The notes under the pieces: generated by a model
What the model saw: only the letters and a program-made list of their open reading frames with translations
Databases searched by the model: none
What the model was told of the DNA's origin: nothing
Made by a program: the position numbers and the translations under genes
DNA from: Oceanimonas sp. GK1
GTDB taxonomy: Bacteria; Pseudomonadota; Gammaproteobacteria; Enterobacterales; Aeromonadaceae
Reading direction: 5' to 3'
DNA: 64,000 bases
Assembly (NCBI RefSeq): GCF_000243075.1
Contig: NC_016745.1
Coordinates: 3,427,001 to 3,491,000 of the forward strand
Shown here: one piece after another, positions 39,617 through 47,925 of the stretch
How positions within the stretch are numbered: the stretch's first letter is position 1
Layout of the letters: every line of letters begins with the position of its first letter

Positions 39617-40597
39617 ATGACCGATCTTCTTCACGACCATCCCAGCCGGCTGCGCCCGGTGCGCGACCTGTTCAACCTCGACGTGGACATGCAGGTGCCG
39701 GTGTTCGAGCACCAGGACGAGCACGTGCCCGACATCGATCCCAGCTACTGTTTCAACCCGGACGTCACCCTGGCCATTCTGGCCGGCTTTACCCGCAACC
39801 GCCGGGTGCTGCTGCAGGGGCTGCACGGCACCGGCAAGTCCACCCACATCGAGCAGGTGGCCGCCCGTCTCAACTGGCCCTGTGTGCGGGTCAATCTCGA
39901 CGGCCATATCAGCCGCCTGGATCTGGTGGGCAAGGACACCATAGTGCTGGAGGAAGGCAAGCAGATCACCCGCTTTCAGGAAGGCATAGTGCCCTGGGCG
40001 CTGCGCCGGCCGGTGGCGCTGATCTTTGACGAGTTCGACGCCGGCCGGCCCGACGTGATGTTCGTCATTCAGCGCATTCTGGAGCAGGACGGCAAGTTTA
40101 CCCTGCTTGACCAGAACCAGGTGATCACCCCCCACCCCCACTTTCGGCTGTTCGCCACCGCCAATACCGTGGGGCTGGGCAACGTCACCGGCCTCTACCA
40201 CGGCACCCAGCAGATCAACCAGGCCCAGATGGATCGCTGGAACATTGTCGCCAAGCTCGACTACCTGCCCCGGGAAGACGAAATTCGCATCGTGCAGGGC
40301 AAGGTGCCCCGCTACAACGATGCCCGTGGCCATGAGCTGATAAGCCAAATGGTGGCGGTGGCCGAACTCACCCGGGCCGGCTTTGCCGCCGGGGATCTGT
40401 CCACCCTGATGTCGCCCCGCACCCTGATCGCCTGGGCCGAAAACACCGAGATTTTCGGTGATACCGCGCTGGCGTTCCGGCTGTCGTTTCTCAACAAGTG
40501 CGACGAGGCCGAACGCCCCTTGGTGGCCGAATACTACCAGCGCTGCTTTGATGAAGAGCTGCGCGAGCCCCAGGCTCTGCAACTGACGGCTATCTGA
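39617..40597 (+). CDS. cobS: CobS-type AAA+ ATPase (cobaltochelatase subunit-like)
   Basis: A 326-residue MoxR-type AAA+ protein matching CobS along its length: VPDIDPSYCFNPDVTLAILAGF, Walker A GLHGTGKSTHIEQVAARLNWPCVRVNLDGHISRLDLVG, Walker B ALIFDEFDAGRPDVMF, and sensor FRLFATANTVGLGN. In aerobic B12 synthesis CobS and CobT power cobalt insertion by CobN. No CobN or other cobalamin gene is in the window. The start at 39617 matches known CobS N termini. Three bases separate it from cobT. Confidence 0.93.
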   Translation: MTDLLHDHPSRLRPVRDLFNLDVDMQVPVFEHQDEHVPDIDPSYCFNPDVTLAILAGFTRNRRVLLQGLHGTGKSTHIEQVAARLNWPCVRVNLDGHISRLDLVGKDTIVLEEGKQITRFQEGIVPWALRRPVALIFDEFDAGRPDVMFVIQRILEQDGKFTLLDQNQVITPHPHFRLFATANTVGLGNVTGLYHGTQQINQAQMDRWNIVAKLDYLPREDEIRIVQGKVPRYNDARGHELISQMVAVAELTRAGFAAGDLSTLMSPRTLIAWAENTEIFGDTALAFRLSFLNKCDEAERPLVAEYYQRCFDEELREPQALQLTAI

Positions 40598-40600
40598 ACC

Positions 40601-42340
40601 ATGGCCGCCTCCCTTCCCCCTTCGAATCCGGCCGCCGAAGCGCGCCGCCAGCAACGGCTGGAAGAGCTGTGCGCGGCGCTGATCCGCGCCCAATCGGCCC
40701 AACGCGAGGTGCGCTACCGGGGCCACCGGCTGGAATGGCGCGGCAGGGCCTACCCGCTGCGCGCCCCGCATCTGCAACTGAATGCGCAACAGGACGACTG
40801 GGGCTCCTGCCGGGGTGTGGCCGACGCCATTGCCCTGCGCCTGCGCCATCACGATCCCGAACTGCACCGGCACTGGCTGCCCGCGCCGCCGGTGGCCCGG
40901 CTGGTGTTCGAATTGCTGGAGCAGCTCAGGGTGGAGTCTCTGGTGCCGGCCCATCACCCCGGCAGCCGGCGCAACCTGCATTACCGCTTCAGCGCCTGGA
41001 GCAATCGTTTTCTGGCCTCGGGCCAGACCGAAAGCCACCTGGGGCTGCTGCTGTTTACCCTGTCGATGATGAGCTGGGTACAACTGGGCGGCGGCCCCAT
41101 CGACGAGAGCACCGAGCACCTGATCGAGTCGACGCGCATGTTTCTGCTGCGGGAGATCGGCCAGCCCTTTGGCCGCATTCGCCGCTGCCGCGAAGATCAG
41201 GCCGCCTACGGCGAGCAGGCACTGGCCATTGCCCTGACCGTGAACGGGCTGATCGAGGAGCTGCAAAAGCAGCTGACCGGCGACGAACAGGACAATGACG
41301 CACTGGAAGAGGTCGGCAACGGCTTTGGCCTGCTGCTGGATCTCGACGGCGACGGCGAGCAGGGCGCCAGCCTGGCCGGCGGCGCCTCCACCCGCGACGG
41401 CGACGGTGAGGCCAGTTACCGCATCTTTACCGGCCAGTACGACAAGGAGTGGCGGGCCGACCGCAAGGTGCGCCCCGAGCTGCTGGCAACGCTGCGCCAG
41501 CAGCTGGATAGCCGCATTCGCGAGCAGGGCCTTAACCTCAACGGCCTGACCAAAAAACTGCGCCGGCTACTGGCCCGCCCCCACGACGACGGCTGGCGCT
41601 TTGGCGAGGAAGAAGGCCGGCTCGACGGCCGCCGGCTGTCCACCCTGGTCACCAGCCATGCCGACCGCCGGGTGTTCAAGCAGTCCCGGCAGGAATGGCA
41701 CGCCAACGCCGCGGTCACCCTACTGGTGGACAATTCCGGCTCCATGCGCCCCCACATGACGCACATCGCCATGCTTGTCGACCTGCTGGTGCAGGGGCTG
41801 GAACGCACCGGCGCCCGCACCGAAGTGCTCGGCTTTACCACCGGCCACTGGAACGGCGGCCAGCCCCTGAAGGACTGGCAACGCCGGGGCCGGCCCGCCA
41901 ATCCGGGCCGGCTCAATGAACGCTGCCACCTGGTGTACAAAGGCGCCGACACCCCCTGGCGCCGGGCCCGGCAGAGCCTCGCGGCCCTGCTCAAGGGCGA
42001 CCTGTTCCGGGAAGGCCTCGACGGCGAGGCCCTGCTGTGGGCCGAGCAACGGCTGCTGGCCGAAGACGTCAATGAGCGCCTGCTGCTGGTGATCTCCGAC
42101 GGCTGCCCCATGGACACCGCCACCCGCCAGGCCAACGCGCAGGACCTGCTCGACAGCCACCTGATGGCGGTGGCGGATCGCATCGATCGGGATCCGCGCA
42201 TTCGCCTGTGTGCCCTGGGGGTGGGCCTCGATCTGAGCCGCTATTACCGCCACAACCAGCTGCTGGATCTGGAGCACAGTCCCGACAACCGGATTTTCGA
42301 TGAAATTCTGGCGCTGCTGGGGCGGACCATGCACGGCTGA
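40601..42340 (+). CDS. cobT: CobT-type VWA protein (cobaltochelatase subunit-like)
   Basis: A 579-residue partner of CobS. The C-terminal von Willebrand A domain carries the metal site TLLVDNSGSMRPHMTH near residue 375 and LLVISDGCPMDTATR near 495, and the acidic linker DLDGDGEQG lies in the middle. The sequence follows CobT (RVFKQSRQEWHANAAVTLLVD). CobST rings act with CobN, or for other MoxR/VWA pairs with other targets; here the client is unknown. Confidence 0.92.
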   Translation: MAASLPPSNPAAEARRQQRLEELCAALIRAQSAQREVRYRGHRLEWRGRAYPLRAPHLQLNAQQDDWGSCRGVADAIALRLRHHDPELHRHWLPAPPVARLVFELLEQLRVESLVPAHHPGSRRNLHYRFSAWSNRFLASGQTESHLGLLLFTLSMMSWVQLGGGPIDESTEHLIESTRMFLLREIGQPFGRIRRCREDQAAYGEQALAIALTVNGLIEELQKQLTGDEQDNDALEEVGNGFGLLLDLDGDGEQGASLAGGASTRDGDGEASYRIFTGQYDKEWRADRKVRPELLATLRQQLDSRIREQGLNLNGLTKKLRRLLARPHDDGWRFGEEEGRLDGRRLSTLVTSHADRRVFKQSRQEWHANAAVTLLVDNSGSMRPHMTHIAMLVDLLVQGLERTGARTEVLGFTTGHWNGGQPLKDWQRRGRPANPGRLNERCHLVYKGADTPWRRARQSLAALLKGDLFREGLDGEALLWAEQRLLAEDVNERLLLVISDGCPMDTATRQANAQDLLDSHLMAVADRIDRDPRIRLCALGVGLDLSRYYRHNQLLDLEHSPDNRIFDEILALLGRTMHG

Positions 42341-42659
42341 ACGCCAGTTGACAAGTCGCGTCCCAGGCCGGAGAATTAACAACTTTTTTACAAAAATCAA
42401 CCATAACAAATTGAAAATAAAGAAGTTTTATTCTGGCCCCAGCTTGAGAACACAAGTGGTCCTAACCAATTTCACGCCCTCATTCAAAGATATTGTCAGG
42501 CTTTGAACGAAAGCCGGACACGACAGCCCGCCGTCCTGGCAGTCCCGTTTCGGGCAGCACGGCAACCATTGAGCCAGTCTCACGGAGTGTTCGCACTCCG
42601 GTTATCACGGAAGGTACACACCCGGTCTCATCCGGGCCACACAACTGGAGCAAGAAACC
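42341..42659 (+). other. long leader and control region of the TRAP transporter operon
   Basis: No gene. AT-rich at 42375-42430, then the candidate TauR repeats, then 190 bp of leader with a UUCG-loop hairpin (CGGAGTG/CACTCCG, 42583-42600) about 60 bp before the dctP ATG. Confidence 0.6.
42434..42466 (+). promoter_or_regulatory. candidate TauR operator, dctP promoter
   Basis: CTGGCCCCAG (42434) and GTGGTCCTAA (42457) are direct repeats offset by 23 bp. The same offset and pattern occur before xsc and tauX. The half-site resembles the CTGGACYTAA box reported for TauR of Rhodobacter. Confidence 0.62.
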
Positions 42660-43673
42660 ATGATATTCAAGCAACGTTTTGTGAAATCCCTGTCCCTCGC
42701 CCTTTGCCTTGGCGCCGCCATGGCCAGCCCCCAACTGCTGGCCAACACCTTTCGGGTGGCGGTGGGCGACGGTGCCGGCGGCACCCAGCATGAACTCGGC
42801 AAGGCCTTTTCCGAAGAGCTGAAGGCACGCACCGAAGGCAAGCACGACACTCAGTTGTTCCTCAACGGCCAGCTGGGCGACGAACAGGCCACCGTCAACG
42901 ACGCTTCCATGGGGCTGCTCGACTTCTCCATTCTGGCCATCAACAACGTCACCCCCTTCTCGCCTTCCGTGGGCGTGCTGACCCTGCCCTACATGGTGCA
43001 GAGTCTGGATGACGCCGTGGCCCTGACCCAGGGCGAAGTGGGCCAGGAGCTGGTCAACAACACCATTCGCGATGCCGGTGTGCGCATTGTGGGCTGGGCC
43101 TATTCCGGTTTCCGGGTGCTGACCAACTCCAAGCAGCCGGTGTCCAGCCTGGCTGATCTCAATGGCCTCAAGATCCGGGTGCCCAACAACGAGATCATGA
43201 TCGACACCTACCGCGCCTGGGGCATCAACCCCACCCCCATGGCCTGGTCCGAAACCTTTACCGGCCTGCAGATGGGCGTGGTGGACGGCCAGGACAACCC
43301 CTACATTACCGTCTCCGCCATGAAGTTCGACGAGGTACAGAAGTACATCACCAACATTCGTTACCTGTTCTCCATTGAACCGCTGATCATGTCGGAAGCG
43401 GTGTTCCAGTCGCAGCCAGAAGACGTGCAGCAGGCCATTCTGGCCGCCGGCAAGGCCGCCACCGAGCACAGCGCCCAATGGCTGGTGGCTCAGGAAGACC
43501 GCATCAAGGCCGAGCTGGTGAAAAACGGCATGCAAATCAGCGAGCCCGCCAACGGCGAGCAGGAATGGATGGAAAAGGCCGTGAGCCAGGTCTGGCCCAA
43601 GTATTACGACGCCGTGGGAGGCAAGGACAAACTGAACCAGATCCTGCAATCCCTGGGCCGTGACACCATTTAA
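42660..43673 (+). CDS. TRAP transporter substrate-binding protein (taurine candidate, DctP/TauK type)
   Basis: Periplasmic binding protein of 337 residues with a signal peptide (KSLSLALCLGAAMASPQLLA, cut before NTF). DctP-fold signs are LFLNGQLGDEQATVNDASMGLLDF, the arginine-bearing LADLNGLKIRVPNN that clamps a carboxylate or sulfonate, and FTGLQMGVVDGQDNP. Placed first in a dctPQM operon at a locus with xsc, pta and tauXY, so taurine is the likely ligand, as for TauKLM of Rhodobacter; other sulfonates or acids remain possible. Confidence 0.88.
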   Translation: MIFKQRFVKSLSLALCLGAAMASPQLLANTFRVAVGDGAGGTQHELGKAFSEELKARTEGKHDTQLFLNGQLGDEQATVNDASMGLLDFSILAINNVTPFSPSVGVLTLPYMVQSLDDAVALTQGEVGQELVNNTIRDAGVRIVGWAYSGFRVLTNSKQPVSSLADLNGLKIRVPNNEIMIDTYRAWGINPTPMAWSETFTGLQMGVVDGQDNPYITVSAMKFDEVQKYITNIRYLFSIEPLIMSEAVFQSQPEDVQQAILAAGKAATEHSAQWLVAQEDRIKAELVKNGMQISEPANGEQEWMEKAVSQVWPKYYDAVGGKDKLNQILQSLGRDTI

Positions 43674-43739
43674 TCACCCCGCTCGACCCGTCTGCCCCCG
43701 GTTGCGTCGGGGGCAGTGTGCATCAGGGAGGAACCGGCC

Positions 43740-44360
43740 ATGTCCATTGGCACCATCATCTACCGGCTTATCGACAACATCGAACGCGTGATCTGCAGCA
43801 CCCTGCTTGCCACCTTTGTGGTGATCCTGTTCGTACAGATTATTTCACGGCAGCTGTTCAATCACTCCATTGCCTGGAGCGAGGAGCTGTCCACCTACAT
43901 GTTTGTGTGGTTTGTGTACTTCGGTGCCAGCTACGCCACCAAACTGGCGGCCCACAACCGGGTCACCTTTCAGTTCAAGCTGTTCCCACCTAGGGTGGCG
44001 GTGTGGAGCGAAGCCCTGGCCGATCTGATCTGGGTGGGCTTCAACAGCTACTTTGTCTGGCTCAGCTATGACTTCGTGTTCAACAAGATGAACCTGTTCT
44101 GGAAGTCCCAGACGCTGGGGTTCCCGATGAAATACGTGTACATGATCCTGCCCATCGCCTTTGCACTGATGACCTTTCGCATTCTGCAGGTGAACTACTA
44201 CAAGCTGGTCAAGGGCATCGACATTCGCGATCCCGAGTCACTGGAAGTGGAAAAGCTCATGGACTCGGCCCAGCAACCGAAGTCATCAACATCCACACAG
44301 CAGGACGAGCCTCAGCCCCCCATTCAAGGCCGAGTCAAGGCGGGAGCCCACCATGGTTGA
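43740..44360 (+). CDS. TRAP transporter small membrane subunit (DctQ type)
   Basis: A 206-residue four-helix membrane protein; SIAWSEELSTYMFVWFVYFGASYA is the DctQ signature near residue 45-70. The C-terminal 40 residues (DSAQQPKSSTSTQQDEPQPPIQ) are a polar, Gln/Pro/Ser-rich tail that looks disordered and is longer than usual. The ATG at 43740 follows GGGAGGA. The stop overlaps the DctM start by eight bases. Confidence 0.92.
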   Translation: MSIGTIIYRLIDNIERVICSTLLATFVVILFVQIISRQLFNHSIAWSEELSTYMFVWFVYFGASYATKLAAHNRVTFQFKLFPPRVAVWSEALADLIWVGFNSYFVWLSYDFVFNKMNLFWKSQTLGFPMKYVYMILPIAFALMTFRILQVNYYKLVKGIDIRDPESLEVEKLMDSAQQPKSSTSTQQDEPQPPIQGRVKAGAHHG

Positions 44361-45696
44361 ATCATCCGTAGTCATGATCCTGTTCGGCAGCTTTCTGGCG
44401 CTGCTGCTGCTGGGCGCGCCCATCAGCGTGTCGCTGGGGGTGTCGGCACTGGCCTCCTTTCTGTATCTGGGGGAAAACCCCATCAAGTTCGTGCAGATCG
44501 CCTTTACCTCGGTGGGCTCCTTTCCGCTGATGGCGCTGCCCGCCTTTATTCTGGCCGGCGCCCTGATGGAGGCCGCGGGCATTTCCAAACGGCTGGTGGA
44601 CCTGGCGGAAAGCTTTGCCGGGCCCTTTACCGGCGGTATGTCGGCCGCCACCGTCATGGCCTGCATGTTCTTTGGCGCCATTTCCGGCTCCGGCCCCGCC
44701 ACCACCGCCGCCGTGGGCATGCTGATGATCCCCGCCATGATCGAGCGGGGCTACGGCAAGGGCTATGCGTCGGCCATTACCGCGTCTTCCGGCGGTCTGG
44801 GCGTGGTCATTCCGCCGTCCATTCCCATGGTGATTTTCGGTATTTCCGCCATCGGCCTGATGCCGCCCCCCGAGGCGGTGGCCGCGCACGGCCAGTTCCA
44901 GTCGGTGTCCATTCCCAAGCTGTTTATCGCCGGCTTTCTGCCCGGACTGGTGCTGTCCTGCGGTCTGCTGACCATGAACTACTTCCTGTGCAAAAAGCAG
45001 AACTATACCGGCACCACCGAGGGCTGGTCCGGTGCCAACATTCTGACCATGCTGCGCAAGGGCACCTGGTCGGTACTGGCCCCCATCGTGATCCTCGGGG
45101 GCATTTACAGCGGCCTGTTCACCCCCACCGAATCGGCCATCGTCGCCATCTTCTACACCCTGTTCATCGGCTTTTTCGTGCACCGAGAGCTGAAGCTGAA
45201 AGACGTACTGCGCTCCCTGGAAACCACCACCTGGCTCACCGGCCGCGTGCTGCTGATCCTGTTTACCGCCACCGTGTTCGGACGCCTGCTGGTGGAAAAC
45301 CAGATCCCGGCCATCGTCGCCTCGTCGATGCTGGAGATGACCAGCAACATCTATCTGATCTGGGCGCTGATCATCTTCTTCCTGCTGTTCGTGGGCATGT
45401 TCATGGAGACCCTGGCGGCCATACTGATCCTCACCCCGGTATTGCTGCCGGTGGCCTACAGCCTGGGGATAGACCCGGTTCACTTCGGCATTGTGGTGGT
45501 GTGCTGTCTGTCCATCGGCTTCCAGACTCCGCCCCTGGGCGAAAACCTGTTTATCGCCTCTGGGGTATCGGGCACCTCCATTGAAGAGATCTCGGTACGG
45601 GCCCTGCCCTTTGCCCTCACCTCGGTGATCGCCGTGTTCATTATCGCCTTTGTACCGGAAATCACCCTGTTCCTGCCCGAGCTGCTCGGGTACTAG
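44353..45696 (+). CDS. TRAP transporter large membrane subunit (DctM type)
   Basis: The 447-residue transport channel, with about 12 helices. DctM signs include LLGAPISVSLGVSALA, GAISGSGPATTAAVGMLMIPAM and GGLGVVIPPSIPMVIFG, plus NPLxxxTPTESA-like GLFTPTESAIVAIFY. Translationally coupled to DctQ. A GC-rich hairpin separates it from the universal stress gene. Confidence 0.95.
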   Translation: MVESSVVMILFGSFLALLLLGAPISVSLGVSALASFLYLGENPIKFVQIAFTSVGSFPLMALPAFILAGALMEAAGISKRLVDLAESFAGPFTGGMSAATVMACMFFGAISGSGPATTAAVGMLMIPAMIERGYGKGYASAITASSGGLGVVIPPSIPMVIFGISAIGLMPPPEAVAAHGQFQSVSIPKLFIAGFLPGLVLSCGLLTMNYFLCKKQNYTGTTEGWSGANILTMLRKGTWSVLAPIVILGGIYSGLFTPTESAIVAIFYTLFIGFFVHRELKLKDVLRSLETTTWLTGRVLLILFTATVFGRLLVENQIPAIVASSMLEMTSNIYLIWALIIFFLLFVGMFMETLAAILILTPVLLPVAYSLGIDPVHFGIVVVCCLSIGFQTPPLGENLFIASGVSGTSIEEISVRALPFALTSVIAVFIIAFVPEITLFLPELLGY

Positions 45697-45720
45697 AACA
45701 CCGGCGCCAGCCACCACCAC

Positions 45721-45763
45721 GCCGCCGGCGTGATCAGGGTCAAGGCCCGTTCACGCCGGCGGC
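45721..45763. repeat. 13-bp perfect inverted repeat after dctM
   Basis: GCCGCCGGCGTGA (45721-45733) and TCACGCCGGCGGC (45751-45763) with a 17-nt loop and no T run. It may protect the upstream mRNA or reduce transcription into the usp gene. Confidence 0.7.
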
Positions 45764-45842
45764 ATCATCATGATGTCACCGATCGGCGCTATGCTGAACA
45801 TTGCAAGAACGCCATTCCAGCCAACCAACAAGGGAGTGTCCC

Positions 45843-46343
45843 ATGCTGCCGCAAGTCAACCGGATCCTGTACTGTACCGATCTGTCCAAGAACGCCTCCT
45901 ATGCCTTTCAGTATGCCGTTTACCTGGCCAGGCAGACCGGGGCCGACATTCACATTCTCAAGGTGGTGGAGCAGCTGTCCGGCGACGAAAAGCTCACCCT
46001 GCAGTCCTACATTCTCAATCAGAGCAGCCGGGAAGAGTTTCTGCACCAGCGCCTCAATCATGCCAAAAGCCTGCTGCAGGAGCGGCTGGATTACTTCTGG
46101 AACGAGATAGCCCCCGAAGAGAAAGCCCTGCGCAGCAAAATCGTCGGGTGCGAGGTGGTGGAAGGCTACCCGGAGCAGACCATACTGAAACGCTCCAAAG
46201 AGCTGCAGTGTGACCTCATTATCATGGGCGCCCACGAAAAGGGCTGGTTTCATACCCTGCTGGGCAGCGTGGCCAAGAACGTGCTGCGGGAGTCACGCAT
46301 TCCCACCCTGATCGTGCCCCGCCCGGCAAAGAAAACGGTCTGA
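45843..46343 (+). CDS. universal stress protein UspA family, TRAP-associated
   Basis: A 166-residue Usp-fold protein: RILYCTDLSKNASYAFQYAVYLA at the start and the ATP-binding loop MGAHEKGWFHTLLGSVAKNVL (G-2x-G-9x-GS type) near the end. In Halomonas the ectoine TRAP transporter TeaABC has a Usp partner, TeaD, that adjusts uptake in response to ATP; the placement after dctPQM suggests the same here. The ATG at 45843 has AGGGAG eight bases upstream. A common intergenic palindrome follows. Confidence 0.9.
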   Translation: MLPQVNRILYCTDLSKNASYAFQYAVYLARQTGADIHILKVVEQLSGDEKLTLQSYILNQSSREEFLHQRLNHAKSLLQERLDYFWNEIAPEEKALRSKIVGCEVVEGYPEQTILKRSKELQCDLIIMGAHEKGWFHTLLGSVAKNVLRESRIPTLIVPRPAKKTV

Positions 46344-46368
46344 TGTAACTCCCCCCACCTTCACCTCG

Positions 46369-46389
46369 TTCCCACGCTTTGCGTGGGAA
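46369..46389. repeat. intergenic palindrome TTCCCACGC/GCGTGGGAA
   Basis: Nine-base arms around TTT. Of the CGTTCCCACGC...GCGTGGGAATGC type scattered in many gammaproteobacterial genomes; only one copy is in this window. Confidence 0.65.
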
Positions 46390-46477
46390 TGCAGACCCTG
46401 TCCGGCAGGACAACCCCAACAGGCAGATATACACACCACGCTGGCGCGTGGAAGCGAGAAAAGCCCCCAGTCCCCAA

Positions 46478-46505
46478 ACAAAAAAAAACCGGGCTGTCGC
46501 CCGGT
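46478..46505 (-). terminator. terminator of the xsc-pta operon
   Basis: On the minus strand ACCGGGC/GCCCGGT with a four-base loop is followed by a run of eight or more T. Confidence 0.85.
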
Positions 46506-46530
46506 AAAATGGAGTGAAGTAAAAAATGGG

Positions 46531-46824
46531 TCAGGCCCACTGAATCCTGTCCTGATCCTCCGGGCGATGCACCGCCCGGCCCAAGGGCACATGATCGTTG
46601 ATCGCGGCGCGGATCGCCGCTTCTTCCTCGGCGGTAAAACCGCCGCACAGTTCAATCAGCTCAATGCGGCGGGTGAGCATTTCCTGGGCGGCCATGATGG
46701 CTTCCTCCAGGGTGCTGACGCCGGACACCGCCAGATCAAAGCCTTCGCTCTTGATGCGGCCATGGTGTTTGAACAGCTCCAGAACCGGGGCTTTTACAAT
46801 AAATCCGTAACGACTCAGGCTCAT
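46531..46824 (-). CDS. small DUF6506-like protein in the xsc-pta operon
   Basis: A 97-residue protein of the pattern MSLSRYGFIVKAP ... GVSTLEEAIMAAQEMLTRRIELIELCGGFTAEEEAAIRAAI ... VPLGRAVH. The IELIELCGGF block and following helix fit the DUF6506 family as I recall it; no function is known. It starts 16 bp behind pta with a GGAGATAACC site, and the operon terminator follows it, so it belongs to the acetyl-phosphate end of taurine use. A role in Pta or Xsc regulation is guesswork. Confidence 0.7.
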   Translation of the reverse strand: MSLSRYGFIVKAPVLELFKHHGRIKSEGFDLAVSGVSTLEEAIMAAQEMLTRRIELIELCGGFTAEEEAAIRAAINDHVPLGRAVHRPEDQDRIQWA

Positions 46825-46839
46825 CGGTTATCTCCTTGT

Positions 46840-47793
46840 TCAGGCGCTGGCACGGGCGGGGGCCGCCGCGGTCTGCCGGCTGTGATGCACAATACTGGCC
46901 AGGGCACAGGACGCCAGCCTTGCCTCGGGCGGATCGGCCCGGGAAGTGAGGATGATCGGCACCCGGGCGCCCAACACCAGGCCGGCGGCGGTGGCGCCCA
47001 TAAAGTACACCATCTGCTTGAACAGAAAGTTGCCCGACTCCAGGTTGGGCACCAGCAAAATATCGGCGTTACCGGGCACCTTGCCGGAAATGCCCTTGAT
47101 CTCGGCGGCTTCCCGGGACACCGCATTGTCGAACGCCAGCGGCCCTTCCACCACGGCCCCGGGCAGGGCGCCCATGGCCGCCAGCTTAACCAGCTCGGCG
47201 GCGTCCTGGCTCGAGGGCATGGCCTTGCTCACCTCCTCGGTGCCCGACAGCAGCGCCACCCTGGGCTCGTCACAGCCTAGGGCGTGCAGCAGCTCGATGG
47301 CGTTGCGGGCAATATGCAGCTTGTCGAGCACCGTCGGCTGCACATTGATCACCGCATCGGTAATGCACAGTGCCCGGCAGCTGCCCGGCACCGTCATGTG
47401 AAACACATGGCTCAGGCGGCTGTCGGTGCGCAGCCCGGCGCCGCGGTTGAGCACCGCCCGCAACAGCACATCGGTATGCACATGGCCCTTCATGATGGCG
47501 TCGGCCTCGCCCCGGCTGACCAGGGCCACGCCCGCCTGGGCGGCGCCGGCCTCGTCGGCGGCATCCACCAGCCGCACGCCGGCCAGATCCCAGCCCAGCG
47601 CCTCGGCTTCATGACGAATACGGGCTTCATTGCCCACCAGAATCGGCGTGATCAGCCCTTCCTGTTGTGCCATGCGCGCGCTGAGCAGCGACACCTGGTT
47701 TACCGGATTGATCACCACGGTTGCCACGGCCGCATATTGCCGGGCCTGCGCCAGCAGGTGGGCGGGGCATTCCTTCGGATTGGTATTGAGCAT
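46840..47793 (-). CDS. pta: phosphate acetyltransferase (Pta of sulfonate degradation)
   Basis: Converts the acetyl phosphate made by Xsc into acetyl-CoA. The 317-residue single-domain protein lacks the N-terminal DRTGG part of E. coli Pta and is of the short Pta/Ptb type: RLSHVFHMTVPGSCRALCITDAVINVQPT, VALLSGTEEVSKAMPSS, GPLAFDNAVS, ADILLVPNLESGNFLFKQM and a C-terminal GARVPIILTSRAD. Phosphate butyryltransferase is a formal alternative; the neighbouring xsc decides for acetyl. Start ATG at 47793 follows AAGGGA. Two hairpins with T runs separate it from xsc. Confidence 0.9.
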   Translation of the reverse strand: MLNTNPKECPAHLLAQARQYAAVATVVINPVNQVSLLSARMAQQEGLITPILVGNEARIRHEAEALGWDLAGVRLVDAADEAGAAQAGVALVSRGEADAIMKGHVHTDVLLRAVLNRGAGLRTDSRLSHVFHMTVPGSCRALCITDAVINVQPTVLDKLHIARNAIELLHALGCDEPRVALLSGTEEVSKAMPSSQDAAELVKLAAMGALPGAVVEGPLAFDNAVSREAAEIKGISGKVPGNADILLVPNLESGNFLFKQMVYFMGATAAGLVLGARVPIILTSRADPPEARLASCALASIVHHSRQTAAAPARASA

Positions 47794-47865
47794 CACTGAA
47801 TTCCCTTTGACGTGATCAGTAGACAACCGAATACCGCTCGGCAAACGGGATCGGGTTGTCCTCCT

Positions 47866-47918
47866 GAAAAAACCCGGCCTTGGCGGCCGGGTAAAAAGGC
47901 TGCCCTGACCGGGCAGCC
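47866..47918 (-). terminator. tandem terminator-like hairpins between xsc and pta
   Basis: Reading on the minus strand: GGCTGCCC/GGGCAGCC then five T, followed by ACCCGGCC/GGCCGGGT then six T. Both lie between the xsc stop and the pta start, so they would limit transcription reaching pta or imply a separate pta promoter. Confidence 0.78.
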
Positions 47919-47925
47919 GTACCTG

